A DNA stretch of 64,000 nucleotides from assembly GCA_022509025.1 (NCBI GenBank), contig JAFLUB010000004.1, positions 1-64,000 of the forward strand, in the 5' to 3' direction. Each line of letters opens with the position of its first letter. Position 1 is the stretch's first letter. A program made the position numbers and the translations under genes. Below, in pieces: positions 36,452-44,510 of this stretch. The notes below the pieces were generated by a model that ran no database searches, was not told the origin of the DNA, and was given only the letters and a program-made list of their open reading frames with translations. Source of the DNA: Oscillospiraceae bacterium (GTDB lineage Bacteria; Bacillota; Clostridia; UBA1381).

Positions 36452-36879
36452 TTTACTTTTTATTGATAAGATGGTATAATAACCTCACGGCATAAACCAA
36501 ATCAAAGATTTGGATGCCTGAGAGAACATTGTATCATACTTTGCATGCCACAATGCGAAGTTCCTTCGCAAGCGGCATCGACTGCTGCGCAGTCTGCAAA
36601 TATATGATATAATAACCTCACGGTGTTACCAAAGGCAGAGCCTTTGACACCTGAGAGAACATTGAATCATACTTTGCGTGCCACAATGCGAAGTTCCTTC
36701 GCAAGCGGCATCGACTGCTGCGCAGTCTGCAAATATATGGTATAATAACCTCACGGCATAAACCAAATCAAAGATTTGGATGCCTGAGAGAACATTGAAT
36801 CATACTTTGCATGCCACAATGCGAAGTTCCTTCGCAAGCGGCACCGACTGCTACGCAGTCTGCAAATATATGGTATAAT
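36452..36879 (+). repeat. Three tandem 133-bp repeats, each with a -10 box and three hairpins
   Basis: TATAAT occurs at 36475, 36608, 36741 and 36874, exactly 133 bp apart. Each unit reads TATAATAACCTCACGG, a triloop palindrome, CCTGAGAGAACATTG, then GCGAAG-TTC-CTTCGC and GACTGC-TGC-GCAGTC (TAC loop in the third). The first palindrome is CCAAATC/GATTTGG in units 1 and 3 but CAAAGGC/GCCTTTG in unit 2, so pairing is kept while sequence changes. TTTACT 17 bases upstream of the first TATAAT completes a promoter (36452-36480). The array precedes the DUF4250-CYTH pair. Confidence 0.9.
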
Positions 36880-36909
36880 TTACTATATGTGAGCGGAAAG
36901 GATACTAAT

Positions 36910-37086
36910 ATGAAAATACCACAGGACAGCGTAATTTTATTAAGCTTTGTTAACACGAAGCTCCGCGACTTTTATGAAAGCTTTGAAGAAATGTGCTCCG
37001 ATATGGAGCTTGATAAGGGCGAGATTGAAAGTAAACTCGCTCTGATTGGATACGAATATAAAAAAGAACGCAATCAGTTCGTTTAA
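36910..37086 (+). CDS. DUF4250 family small protein
   Basis: 58 residues; start ATG at 36910 with GAAAGGA seven bases upstream. The sequence IPQDSVILLSFVNTKLRDFY and EIESKLALIGYEYKKERNQF follows the whole-length DUF4250 pattern (P.DP.MLLS.VN.KLRD ... L..IGY.YD...NQF). It looks like a small helix-turn-helix-like fold; its function is unknown. It lies 19 bases before the CYTH gene and is likely co-transcribed. Confidence 0.85.
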   Translation: MKIPQDSVILLSFVNTKLRDFYESFEEMCSDMELDKGEIESKLALIGYEYKKERNQFV

Positions 37087-37105
37087 TATTTGAGAGGAAT
37101 AGGTT

Positions 37106-37651
37106 ATGAGGGAAACGGAAATCAAAAGTATTATAGATGAAAAAACGTATTTAAAAGCGGAAAAAGCATTTAAATGGGACAGCATAAGAGAGCAGGAAAA
37201 TCATTATTACACAGATGATAACGGGGTATTGAGAGAGCGCCGTGTTATGGTGCGCGTAAGAGTTGTTGAGGGAATTTCAAAAATACAGGTTAAGCTGCAT
37301 AAGAATAAAAACAGCCCTCTGCAGATTTGCGAAGAAACGGAATTTGATATTGATGAAGTTCCTGAAATAATAGACAAGGAAACCGCGAAGAAAATCACCG
37401 GCATGGACGTAGGACTACTGCGCCGCATGGGATGCTCTGTGACGCTGAGACACAGCATGGAGCATAACGGTTCTGAGCTTTGTTTAGATAAAACAACGTA
37501 TTTCGGCAAAACGGATTATGAGGTTGAAGTCGAATACGAAGAAAAAATGAGCGCGGATATTCTTATGAAGCTAACATCTCTGGGGATATTGTTTAATAAG
37601 AAATGCATAGGTAAATTTTCTCGTTTTCTTGACGAGTATTTAAAGCAGTAA
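37106..37651 (+). CDS. CYTH domain protein (triphosphate-binding tunnel metalloenzyme)
   Basis: 181 residues. The N-terminal ETEIKS fits the ExExK motif that opens CYTH domains. Further charged strands follow in tunnel order (VMVRVRVVEG, KIQVKLHKN, CEETEFDI, DYEVEVEYEE, KKCIGKFSRF). CYTH enzymes hydrolyse inorganic tripolyphosphate or thiamine triphosphate or act as class IV adenylyl cyclases; which activity applies cannot be read here. SD GAGAGGA is present. Confidence 0.85.
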   Translation: MRETEIKSIIDEKTYLKAEKAFKWDSIREQENHYYTDDNGVLRERRVMVRVRVVEGISKIQVKLHKNKNSPLQICEETEFDIDEVPEIIDKETAKKITGMDVGLLRRMGCSVTLRHSMEHNGSELCLDKTTYFGKTDYEVEVEYEEKMSADILMKLTSLGILFNKKCIGKFSRFLDEYLKQ

Positions 37652-37718
37652 ATAAGCTATCCGGAAAGAGACAGCCTCTTGATAGGCGGATTGAATTTGG
37701 ATACAGAACGGACAAAAC

Positions 37719-37774
37719 TCACCCGACGGCGTACGAGGGTACTCCGAGTGGTGAGTTTTGTTCGTAGTTAAACG
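37719..37774. terminator. Bidirectional hairpin E with GTACG apical loop
   Basis: A 14-bp stem (arm GGACAAAACTCAC, 37719-37732 with 37761-37774, one G-U) carries the loop GGCGTACGAGGGTAC. It lies between the convergent CYTH and FkbH-like genes and probably terminates both. The loop matches the hairpins at 43.5 and 56.7 kb although the stems differ. Confidence 0.7.
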
Positions 37775-37795
37775 GTCTGCGCTAAATGCAACCGC

Positions 37796-39625
37796 CTATC
37801 CATGCGGTTTTATAATCTTTTTAATTCGTTGTTTCAGTGTCAGATACGCAAGATTGAGTTTTGAAGTCTGCCGCGCAATGTCGGCGTTCGCTCTTGCATT
37901 TATCATTTCGGTAAAACGCTCTGCCATGAGGTAATAGACGCGCTTCTTATAGTGATTAATACTGTCGTTAAAGTCATCATCTGAGGTGATATATTCATTC
38001 ACGTCAAACAGCGTCACGTTTTCCAAGCCCTCAAATTCACGGCGTATAGCGCTGTTTAATTTCTTATGGTCGTTATGGCGGTCATTCCACGCTTCCAGGA
38101 TATTATCCTTGTATTCTTTTTCACAGCCCAGAAGAATAACAAGCTGAGTGCCTTTTTTTATATGCTCATAAATAAACCGCAAATTCTTTGCCGTTTCTTC
38201 AGGCGTGAGCCTGCCTATAAATTCATATTCATCGGCAATCTTCTCTAAATCCTGTCTTTTAAATGTGCAATTAGCGGTGTATACCTCTTTTTTAAGATAT
38301 TTATCCCACATTTTTGCATCCGTGAGCGGATACGTATATTCGCCGAACGCGAATATCTGACCGCCGTCCTTTTTCCTGTAAAGACCTAAATTGGCGTCTG
38401 TAAGAATGCTTATAAAAATCATGCCGTAATTATTTTTATAAATGTTATCAGGGAACATTTCACTGTCGCATACCGGCAGCGCGCAAAGCTCATTGATTTG
38501 TTCCTTTGTGATTGAGTACGATTCCACAATCTGCGTTGTGTGGTTCATGCCCTCAATAGTCACTCCGAATGACTGTTTTTCACGGCTGACATAGGTAAAT
38601 TCACAGTCGAACATATCCTCATTTTTGATAAATGAGAATATCTGGTTAAGGTCACACGGACCTTTCATAAGTACTTTAAAATCAGCGGTTTTTATATCCT
38701 CAAATTCGTTATCTGTAGTCCGTATATTTTGATTTATCCACGTTACTTTTGGCTCGTCTTTGCCTATTTTAACAGACACATCTCCGACTACATTAAGCTC
38801 AGGAAAACCGAGATATTCATATGTATACTGCTCCAGTCCCATACCGAGAGTACGGCAGGAAAACAGCAAATGAATAACTCTGTTATCCTTTACCGCGTAA
38901 AATCCGACAATACCGTAATCGCCGTATTTATCGCGCGCGGTAATATATCCGCAATCGGCACCGTTATCCTCAAAAAGAGATTTTAACTCCTCTTTTGAGG
39001 AACGCACCTTAGTGAAATTAAGCTGATTAGCGCGGAAAATAAGCTCATGCAGCCTGTCAAGATTTTGCATACAATCTGTATGAAATTCAACATGAATATC
39101 GGACTGACGCAAAAACTCTTCGTTTGAGCTCATAGATGAACGGATTTGATTCTTTTTCTGAAGCACCTTATAGCTTTCGAGGCGAGACAAATTTTCGTCG
39201 CTCTTGTCAAGCTTGGATATTTCTTCATATAGCGCGTCAAGCGAATCGGGGAGAGCGGTCATAATATCCGGACAATAATACTTTGCCTCCTCAAGATTTT
39301 GAATGTTATCATCAATGAAAAGCACATTCGCGCTGCGCAAATTCATGCTGTCAATTGTACCTTTAATTCGCTGCCCCTTAGGCTGCCAGTTTATCGAGTT
39401 AAAGACAAAATACTTGTCCATATCCCATTCTTTAAGCTTATCAATACACGGCTTTTCATCGTTCTTTGAACAGATGGAGTTCACAATTCCTTTTTTAGAC
39501 GACATCAAAACAAGGTCGCGCGCTTTAGGTATAGGCACGACCTTTTCTTCAGAAACAGTACCTTTCCAGAATGTTTCGTCAAGATCCCATATTATAAGTT
39601 TGATTTTCGATACATCCTCAACCAC
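37796..39625 (-). CDS. HAD-IIIC (FkbH-like) phosphatase/acyl-transfer protein
   Basis: About 609 residues from a GTG at 39625; the open frame continues 35 codons upstream, but that part is encoded by dispersed repeat B and is probably not translated. The HAD domain begins IKLIIWDLDETFWKGT (catalytic DxD) with FIDDNIQNLEEAK as motif IV. A GNAT-like part follows (FTKVRSSKEELKSLF, GDYGIVGFY, SCRTLGMGLEQ), as in FkbH proteins that load glyceryl or other acyl groups onto carrier proteins. The C-terminal 250 residues are unusual and resemble SGNH-type sequence (VILLGCEKEYKDNILEAWND). The start is uncertain (weak GGGG SD). No polyketide genes are near. Confidence 0.78.
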   Translation of the reverse strand: MVEDVSKIKLIIWDLDETFWKGTVSEEKVVPIPKARDLVLMSSKKGIVNSICSKNDEKPCIDKLKEWDMDKYFVFNSINWQPKGQRIKGTIDSMNLRSANVLFIDDNIQNLEEAKYYCPDIMTALPDSLDALYEEISKLDKSDENLSRLESYKVLQKKNQIRSSMSSNEEFLRQSDIHVEFHTDCMQNLDRLHELIFRANQLNFTKVRSSKEELKSLFEDNGADCGYITARDKYGDYGIVGFYAVKDNRVIHLLFSCRTLGMGLEQYTYEYLGFPELNVVGDVSVKIGKDEPKVTWINQNIRTTDNEFEDIKTADFKVLMKGPCDLNQIFSFIKNEDMFDCEFTYVSREKQSFGVTIEGMNHTTQIVESYSITKEQINELCALPVCDSEMFPDNIYKNNYGMIFISILTDANLGLYRKKDGGQIFAFGEYTYPLTDAKMWDKYLKKEVYTANCTFKRQDLEKIADEYEFIGRLTPEETAKNLRFIYEHIKKGTQLVILLGCEKEYKDNILEAWNDRHNDHKKLNSAIRREFEGLENVTLFDVNEYITSDDDFNDSINHYKKRVYYLMAERFTEMINARANADIARQTSKLNLAYLTLKQRIKKIIKPHG

Positions 39626-39670
39626 TGTAAATCCCCATTCATTCTCACAAATACTGGCACAAATTCCAAC

Positions 39671-39771
39671 GCGGAAAAGAAGCAAGCAGATTGCCATTTT
39701 GAGGAACGCCGACGTATGCTTATACTTCAAGTTCCGATAAAGGGTGATATGCGCCGCTTATTTTTCGCGTT
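39671..39771 (-). repeat. 100-bp intercistronic repeat, copy B
   Basis: About 90 percent alike by eye to copy A at 61841 (shared AAGCAAGCAGATTGC, TTTGAGGAACGC, GACGTAT, GTTCCGATAAAGGGTGATAT, GCGCCGCTTATT). It ends three bases before the purA stop codon (39776-39774), between purA and the FkbH-like gene. Inner stem GAGGAAC/GTTCC. Confidence 0.88.
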
Positions 39772-39773
39772 AA

Positions 39774-41051
39774 TCACGACTTGAAAATTATATCATCCCT
39801 ACTAGGTCCGTTTGATACTATCTTAATAGGAACTTCAAGCTCCTTTTCAATAAATTCTATATAGTTTCTGCAGTTTTCAGGCAAATCCTCGTATTTCTTT
39901 ATGCCTCTGATATCCTGCTTCCAGCCCGGTAACACTTTAAGTACAGGCTTAGCGCGGTTAAGCTTGCCGGTTGTGGGGAAGTCTCTTATGACCTTGCCGT
40001 CAACCTCATATCCGATGCATACAGGTATTTCATCAAGATAGCCCAATACGTCAAGCACGGTAAATGCAACCTGTGTTGTGCCCTGAACACGGCAGCCGTA
40101 GCGTGAAGCCACACAGTCGAACCAACCCATACGTCTCGGTCTGCCTGTAGTCGCGCCAAATTCGCCGCCGTCACCGCCGCGTCTTCTTAGCTCGTCCGCC
40201 TCTTCGCCGAATATCTCGGAAACGAACGCGCCCGCGCCTACAGCTGACGAGTACGCCTTAACAACCGTGATTATTTCCTTTATCTCATACGGAGGAATAC
40301 CTGCGCCCACAGCGCCGTAACCGGCAAGAGTGGATGATGATGTTGTCATCGGATAAATACCGAAATCAGGGTCTTTAAGTGAACCCAATTGTCCCTCCAA
40401 AAGAATATTCTTGCCGCTCTTTATAGCCTCATGCATAAAAGCAACTGAGTCGATAACATACGGCTCAATCATCTTCGCATAGTCTTTAAGAGTCGCATAT
40501 AATTTATCGGCATCAAGTAGCGGCTTGTGATAGATATGCTCTAATATGAGGTTCTTTACCTCAAGCACATTCTTAATCTTTTCTTTAAGCGCTTCCTCCT
40601 CAAACAGCTCCCATACCTGGAAACCTATCTTAGAAAACTTGTCCGAGAAGAACGGAGCGATACCTGATTTTGTCGAACCAAACTGCCTGTCACTAAGTCT
40701 TTCCTCCTCGTACTGGTCGAAAAGCTTATGATAGGGCATAAGAACCTGCGCTCTTTCCGAAACGACAATATTCGGCTTCGGAACACCGCGGCTTACCACC
40801 TCGTCTATTTCTTTTACAAGCTCCGGAATATCAAGCGCAACACCGTTGCCTATCATATTTGTAACATTCTGATTAAACGAGCCTGACGGAAGAAGATGCA
40901 GCGCAAATTTTCCGTAGTCATTTATGATGGTATGTCCCGCGTTTGCTCCGCCCTGAAAACGGATTACTATATCGCTGTCAGCGGCGAGCATATCGGTGAT
41001 TTTACCCTTTCCCTCGTCGCCCCAGTTTGCGCCTACTATTGCCTTTACCAT
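39774..41051 (-). CDS. purA: Adenylosuccinate synthetase
   Basis: 425 residues, full length for the family. N-terminal GTP-binding loop GANWGDEGKGKITD with the catalytic Asp and Lys, RFQGGANAGHT with the catalytic His, the central TTSSSTLAGYGAVGAGIPP region, and FGATTGRPRRMGWFD. It joins IMP and aspartate with GTP to form adenylosuccinate. It lies in a minus-strand cluster with purC and purB, so two AMP-branch steps and the SAICAR step are grouped. Confidence 0.96.
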   Translation of the reverse strand: MVKAIVGANWGDEGKGKITDMLAADSDIVIRFQGGANAGHTIINDYGKFALHLLPSGSFNQNVTNMIGNGVALDIPELVKEIDEVVSRGVPKPNIVVSERAQVLMPYHKLFDQYEEERLSDRQFGSTKSGIAPFFSDKFSKIGFQVWELFEEEALKEKIKNVLEVKNLILEHIYHKPLLDADKLYATLKDYAKMIEPYVIDSVAFMHEAIKSGKNILLEGQLGSLKDPDFGIYPMTTSSSTLAGYGAVGAGIPPYEIKEIITVVKAYSSAVGAGAFVSEIFGEEADELRRRGGDGGEFGATTGRPRRMGWFDCVASRYGCRVQGTTQVAFTVLDVLGYLDEIPVCIGYEVDGKVIRDFPTTGKLNRAKPVLKVLPGWKQDIRGIKKYEDLPENCRNYIEFIEKELEVPIKIVSNGPSRDDIIFKS

Positions 41052-41072
41052 AATTATTCCTCCTGTATACTG

Positions 41073-41864
41073 TTATTCTATTACAAGCTCTATTTTTGTC
41101 GTTTGCCCTGAAATTGTAACCGTGTCACTCTGCGGTGTATAGGTATAATCCACACTTGGATATGACCTTGACCATGAGTCAACTATATTTCCGTCCGCGT
41201 CGAGACAGTTAAAAGTTACGTTGACTGATCCTCTTCCCTCCATGAAAGTATTTAGTGTATACGCTACAACATAGTTACCGCTTGCGTCCTTATCGATTGA
41301 CTCGAACCTAAAATTTTTCATGAAATGCTCTTGTTGCTCACGCATATAGTCATATTCTATCGTGTATTTCAGTGGCGGTGCTTCTGTCACTGTCGGTTCA
41401 GCGGTTTCTTCAGATGCAGCTGAATTCCGTGAGGTGATTAAAACCGATCTCGAATCACTATCCCATTGAACATCGCATTTACTCAGTTCCGCAACTGCTC
41501 TTACCGGAACCATGGTACGTTCACCGATAATCATCGGAGGAACGTCAAGATCAACCGACGTGGCAACTATGCTCATGTTGTTATAGATAGCTGAACCGTT
41601 TCCAACCCACATCGTTATTATTACATCTTTTGTTGTTGCTGATATGGTCTGAGTTTCACCGTACCAGTCAACGTCATAGCCGAGCGCTTCAAATATCGCG
41701 CGGAACGGCACCAGTGTGCGTTCTTCGACAATTTGAGGCGGAACGTCAAACGCAATTTCCTGTCCGTCAAGCAGTACTTTCACATCCTCGCCTTCGCCGC
41801 TGACTGCACAAACCACCGTGAACAGCATTGTGAGTGTTAAAATTACGGATAATAGTTTTTTCAT
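41073..41864 (-). CDS. Secreted stalk-domain (copper amine oxidase N-terminal-like) protein
   Basis: 263 residues. A signal peptide (1-23) is followed by a stalk domain (about 27-150) with the two usual halves ERTLVPFRAIFEALGYDV and GERTMVPVRAVAELSKCDV, then a Thr/Glu linker and a C-terminal beta domain (about 165-263; MREQQEHFMKNFRFESIDKD). No enzyme residues are seen; a wall or surface-associated role is likely. It lies inside the purine gene cluster, 21 bases before purA, which is an odd place for an exported protein. Confidence 0.82.
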   Translation of the reverse strand: MKKLLSVILTLTMLFTVVCAVSGEGEDVKVLLDGQEIAFDVPPQIVEERTLVPFRAIFEALGYDVDWYGETQTISATTKDVIITMWVGNGSAIYNNMSIVATSVDLDVPPMIIGERTMVPVRAVAELSKCDVQWDSDSRSVLITSRNSAASEETAEPTVTEAPPLKYTIEYDYMREQQEHFMKNFRFESIDKDASGNYVVAYTLNTFMEGRGSVNVTFNCLDADGNIVDSWSRSYPSVDYTYTPQSDTVTISGQTTKIELVIE

Positions 41865-41887
41865 GGCTTACCTCCTTTTAAGTTCCA

Positions 41888-41990
41888 AACGCTCTCAGGA
41901 ATTCATCGAGACAAGTCAACAGGGCGCAGACGTATGCGGATACTTCAAGCCCTGTTTAACGAAGTGTTCAGCGGATTTATGAGAGCGATT
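41888..41990 (-). repeat. Two-tier intercistronic hairpin D between purB and the stalk gene
   Basis: Outer stem GCTCTCA/TGAGAGC (41891-41897 with 41980-41986); inner stem AACAGGGC/GCCCTGTT (41918-41925 with 41949-41956); apical loop GCAGACGTATGCGGATACTT, nearly identical to repeats A-C while the stem sequences are unrelated. Confidence 0.75.
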
Positions 41991-43424
41991 TTAAACGTTG
42001 ATTTCTACTTCTATGCCCAATAAATCTTTATTTTTCTCCAGAACAGGTTCCACGTAATCAGAAAGGAAGTCTTCAACCTGCTGCGGTGCGCGTCCCACGT
42101 AGTTTTCAGGCTTCATAACCGCGTTTATCTCATCAAGCGTCAGTCCGAATGACGGATCAGCCGCGATAAGCTCAGCTAAGTTATTTTCCTTACCTTCAAT
42201 CTTGACGGTTTTACCTGCCTCCATTGAGTATACGCGTATTTTCTCATGTAAATCCTGTCTGTCGCCGCCCTTTTTAACAGCGTCCATCATAATGTTTTCA
42301 GTAGCCATGAACGGTATCTCGCGCATAAACTGCTGATATATAACCTTGTCGTAAACAACTAAGCCGTCCACAACGTTGATGTACAAATTGAGTATAGCGT
42401 CAACCGCAAGGAATGCCTCAGGTACGGATATACGCTTATTCGCACTGTCGTCGAGCGTTCTCTCAAACCACTGAGTTGCCGCTGTGATTGCGGGGTTAAG
42501 AGCGTCCACTATAACGTAACGCGCCAGTGAGCCTATTCTCTCGCTTCGCATCGGATTACGTTTATAAGCCATTGCAGATGAGCCTATCTGTGATTTTTCG
42601 AACGGCTCCTCAATCTGCTTTAAGTGCTGTAAAAGACGTATGTCGTTAGAGAACTTATACGCGCTCTGCGCGATAAGACTCAGAGTGTTAAGCATCTGTG
42701 TGTCAAGCTTTCTCGGATATGTCTGACCGCTTACGGGGAAGGTATCGGTATAACCCATCTTCGCCGCGATTTTCTTATCAAGCTCTTTGCACTTTTCATG
42801 GTCGCCCTCGAAAAGCTCCATAAAGCTTGCCTGTGTACCCGTTGTACCCTTGCAGCCTAAAAGCTTTGCCTTTGAAAGCTGATATTCCACGTCCTCAAGG
42901 TCCATCATTAAATCTTCAAGCCATAATGTTGCGCGCTTTCCGACTGTTGTCGGCTGAGCGGGCTGGAAGTGGGTGAATGCGAGTGTTGGCAAGTCCTTGT
43001 TTGCCTTTGCGAATTTACTAAGCTCACCGATAAGGCATACAAGCTTTTTCTTAATAAGCTGCATTGCCTCGGTCATTATAATAATATCAGTATTGTCGCC
43101 GACGTAACAGCTTGTCGCGCCTAAATGAATTATCGGCTTCGCGTCAGGACATTGTACGCCGTACGCATAAACATGTGACATAACGTCATGGCGCACCTTC
43201 TTTTCCTGTTCCTTTGCAACGTCATAGTTTATGTCATATATATGCTCTTTCATCTGAGCAATCTGCTTGTCCGTTATGTCAAGTCCCAGTTCCTGTTCGC
43301 TTTCGGCAAGCGCAATCCAGAGCTTGCGCCATGTGGAAAACTTCTTGTCGGGTGAGAAGATGTATTGCATCTCCTTTGACGCGTAGCGGGAGTTTAACGG
43401 ACTTTCATATGTGTTTGTAGCCAT
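41991..43424 (-). CDS. purB: Adenylosuccinate lyase
   Basis: 477 residues. Fumarase/aspartase superfamily signature SSAMAYKRNPMRSERI (catalytic Ser loop near 290), HLGATSCYVGDNTD near 105 and THFQPAQPTTVGKR near 160. It catalyses both SAICAR to AICAR and adenylosuccinate to AMP, so it serves with the flanking purC and purA. The SD AGGAGAG precedes the ATG. Confidence 0.96.
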   Translation of the reverse strand: MATNTYESPLNSRYASKEMQYIFSPDKKFSTWRKLWIALAESEQELGLDITDKQIAQMKEHIYDINYDVAKEQEKKVRHDVMSHVYAYGVQCPDAKPIIHLGATSCYVGDNTDIIIMTEAMQLIKKKLVCLIGELSKFAKANKDLPTLAFTHFQPAQPTTVGKRATLWLEDLMMDLEDVEYQLSKAKLLGCKGTTGTQASFMELFEGDHEKCKELDKKIAAKMGYTDTFPVSGQTYPRKLDTQMLNTLSLIAQSAYKFSNDIRLLQHLKQIEEPFEKSQIGSSAMAYKRNPMRSERIGSLARYVIVDALNPAITAATQWFERTLDDSANKRISVPEAFLAVDAILNLYINVVDGLVVYDKVIYQQFMREIPFMATENIMMDAVKKGGDRQDLHEKIRVYSMEAGKTVKIEGKENNLAELIAADPSFGLTLDEINAVMKPENYVGRAPQQVEDFLSDYVEPVLEKNKDLLGIEVEINV

Positions 43425-43446
43425 AGTTTATTCTCTCCTTGCATAG

Positions 43447-43553
43447 ATAGGCTGAAAGAAATTTTTGTAGATTGCTGTCAAAGACGCAGGGCGCTGTACG
43501 TGTGTACCGCCCCTGCGGTTTTGGCAGTGAGATACGGAAATTTAACAGCCTAT
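43447..43553 (-). repeat. Two-tier intercistronic hairpin F between purC and purB
   Basis: Outer pairing ATAGGCTG/CAGCCTAT (43447-43454 with 43546-43553, touching the purC stop). Inner 17-bp stem with wobbles (43475-43491 with 43511-43527). Apical loop CGCTGTACGTGTGTACC, the same GTACG-GTAC theme as hairpins E and G. Confidence 0.72.
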
Positions 43554-44257
43554 AGACCTAATCTCTTGAATACCTCTGCATATGCCTCCTCAACATTGCC
43601 CATGTCGCGGCGGAAGCGGTCCTTGTCAAGCTTCTCATGAGTTGTCGCGTCCCAGAGACGGCATGTGTCAGGTGAAATTTCATCAGCAAGAATAATCTGA
43701 CCGTCAGGAGTTCTGCCGAACTCAATCTTGAAGTCAACAAGCTCTATGTTAATGCTCTCAAAATATGCCTTTAAAACATCGTTTACCTTAAATGTAAGGT
43801 CAGCGATTGTGTCAAGATCCTCTTTTGTTGCCGCGCCGATAGCGATAATCTGATAATCGTTAATCATTGGATCCCCTAAATCGTCATCCTTCAGGCAGTA
43901 TTCAAGAGTAGTGCAGTTAAGCTTTTTGCCCTCCTCAACGCCGAAACGCTTTGAGAATGAGCCTGCCGCGATGTTTCTTATGATAACCTCAAGAGGAACA
44001 ATCTCAACTCGCTTAACAACTGTTTCTCTGTCTGAAATCTCCTCAACAAAATGTGTCGGGATACCGTTCTTTTCCATTATCTGCATAAGGAAGTTTGACA
44101 TTTTGTTATTCACAACGCCTTTTCCTGAAATCTGTCCCTTTTTAAGACCGTTAAACGCGGTTGCGTCGTCCTTGTAGTCAACGATATAAAGATTTTCATC
44201 ATCGGTTTTGAAAACCTTCTTTGCTTTTCCTTCATAAAGCTGTTCTAATTTTTTCAT
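43550..44257 (-). CDS. purC: SAICAR synthetase
   Basis: 235 residues from the ATG at 44257 (GGAG is five to six bases upstream), the usual PurC start [16 protein letters not shown]. Conserved features: [49 protein letters not shown], and [20 protein letters not shown] with SPDTCRLWD. It ligates aspartate to CAIR with ATP. It is the first gene of a minus-strand purine cluster and has a long structured leader that hides its ribosome binding site. Confidence 0.96.
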   Translation of the reverse strand: MKKLEQLYEGKAKKVFKTDDENLYIVDYKDDATAFNGLKKGQISGKGVVNNKMSNFLMQIMEKNGIPTHFVEEISDRETVVKRVEIVPLEVIIRNIAAGSFSKRFGVEEGKKLNCTTLEYCLKDDDLGDPMINDYQIIAIGAATKEDLDTIADLTFKVNDVLKAYFESINIELVDFKIEFGRTPDGQIILADEISPDTCRLWDATTHEKLDKDRFRRDMGNVEEAYAEVFKRLGL

Positions 44258-44490
44258 GGTAATCTCCATAGCCTTTCTGCCCACAAAATCAAATAAAATT
44301 TTTAACATCCTTATTGTGGGCAGATAAGGCGTTAAATGGAGATTATGCCCATGTGCGTTTTCGAAGCTTGCGAGAAAAACCGCACGGGCAATTAAAATCT
44401 ACATAACGTGATTTTTCACGTTATGTCAGTTCCTTCCATGTAAACATAATTTTACGCATATATTTTACTATAAAACGTCGGTAAAATCAA
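44258..44490 (-). promoter_or_regulatory. purC promoter and structured leader that sequesters the SD
   Basis: On the minus strand TTGATT (44490-44485), a 17-base spacer and TAAAAT (44467-44462) form a promoter. The leader of about 190 bases holds hairpins at 44426-44401 (11-bp stem) and 44390-44346 (TGCCCGTGCG/CGCACATGGGCA). A last hairpin (44344-44261) closes AATCTCCAT with ATGGAGATT, the latter containing the purC SD, and continues with GCCTT/AAGGC and CTGCCCACAA/TTGTGGGCAG. No known purine or PRPP aptamer was recognised. Confidence 0.65.
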
Positions 44491-44510
44491 GCCCAACCAC
44501 TAAATTTCCA

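Noticed and set aside
36510-36530. CTGAGAGAA considered as the CTGAGA core of a TPP riboswitch.
   Set aside because: The other TPP elements (the ACCTGATCTGGATAATGCCAGCG region and closing stem) are absent, and the downstream genes are not thiamine genes.
36480-36879. Tandem repeats considered as a CRISPR array.
   Set aside because: The units are 133 bp long and nearly identical throughout, with no alternation of short repeats and unique spacers.
44258-44460. purC leader considered as a guanine or PRPP/ppGpp riboswitch.
   Set aside because: The conserved junction and loop sequences of these classes were not found on either strand.
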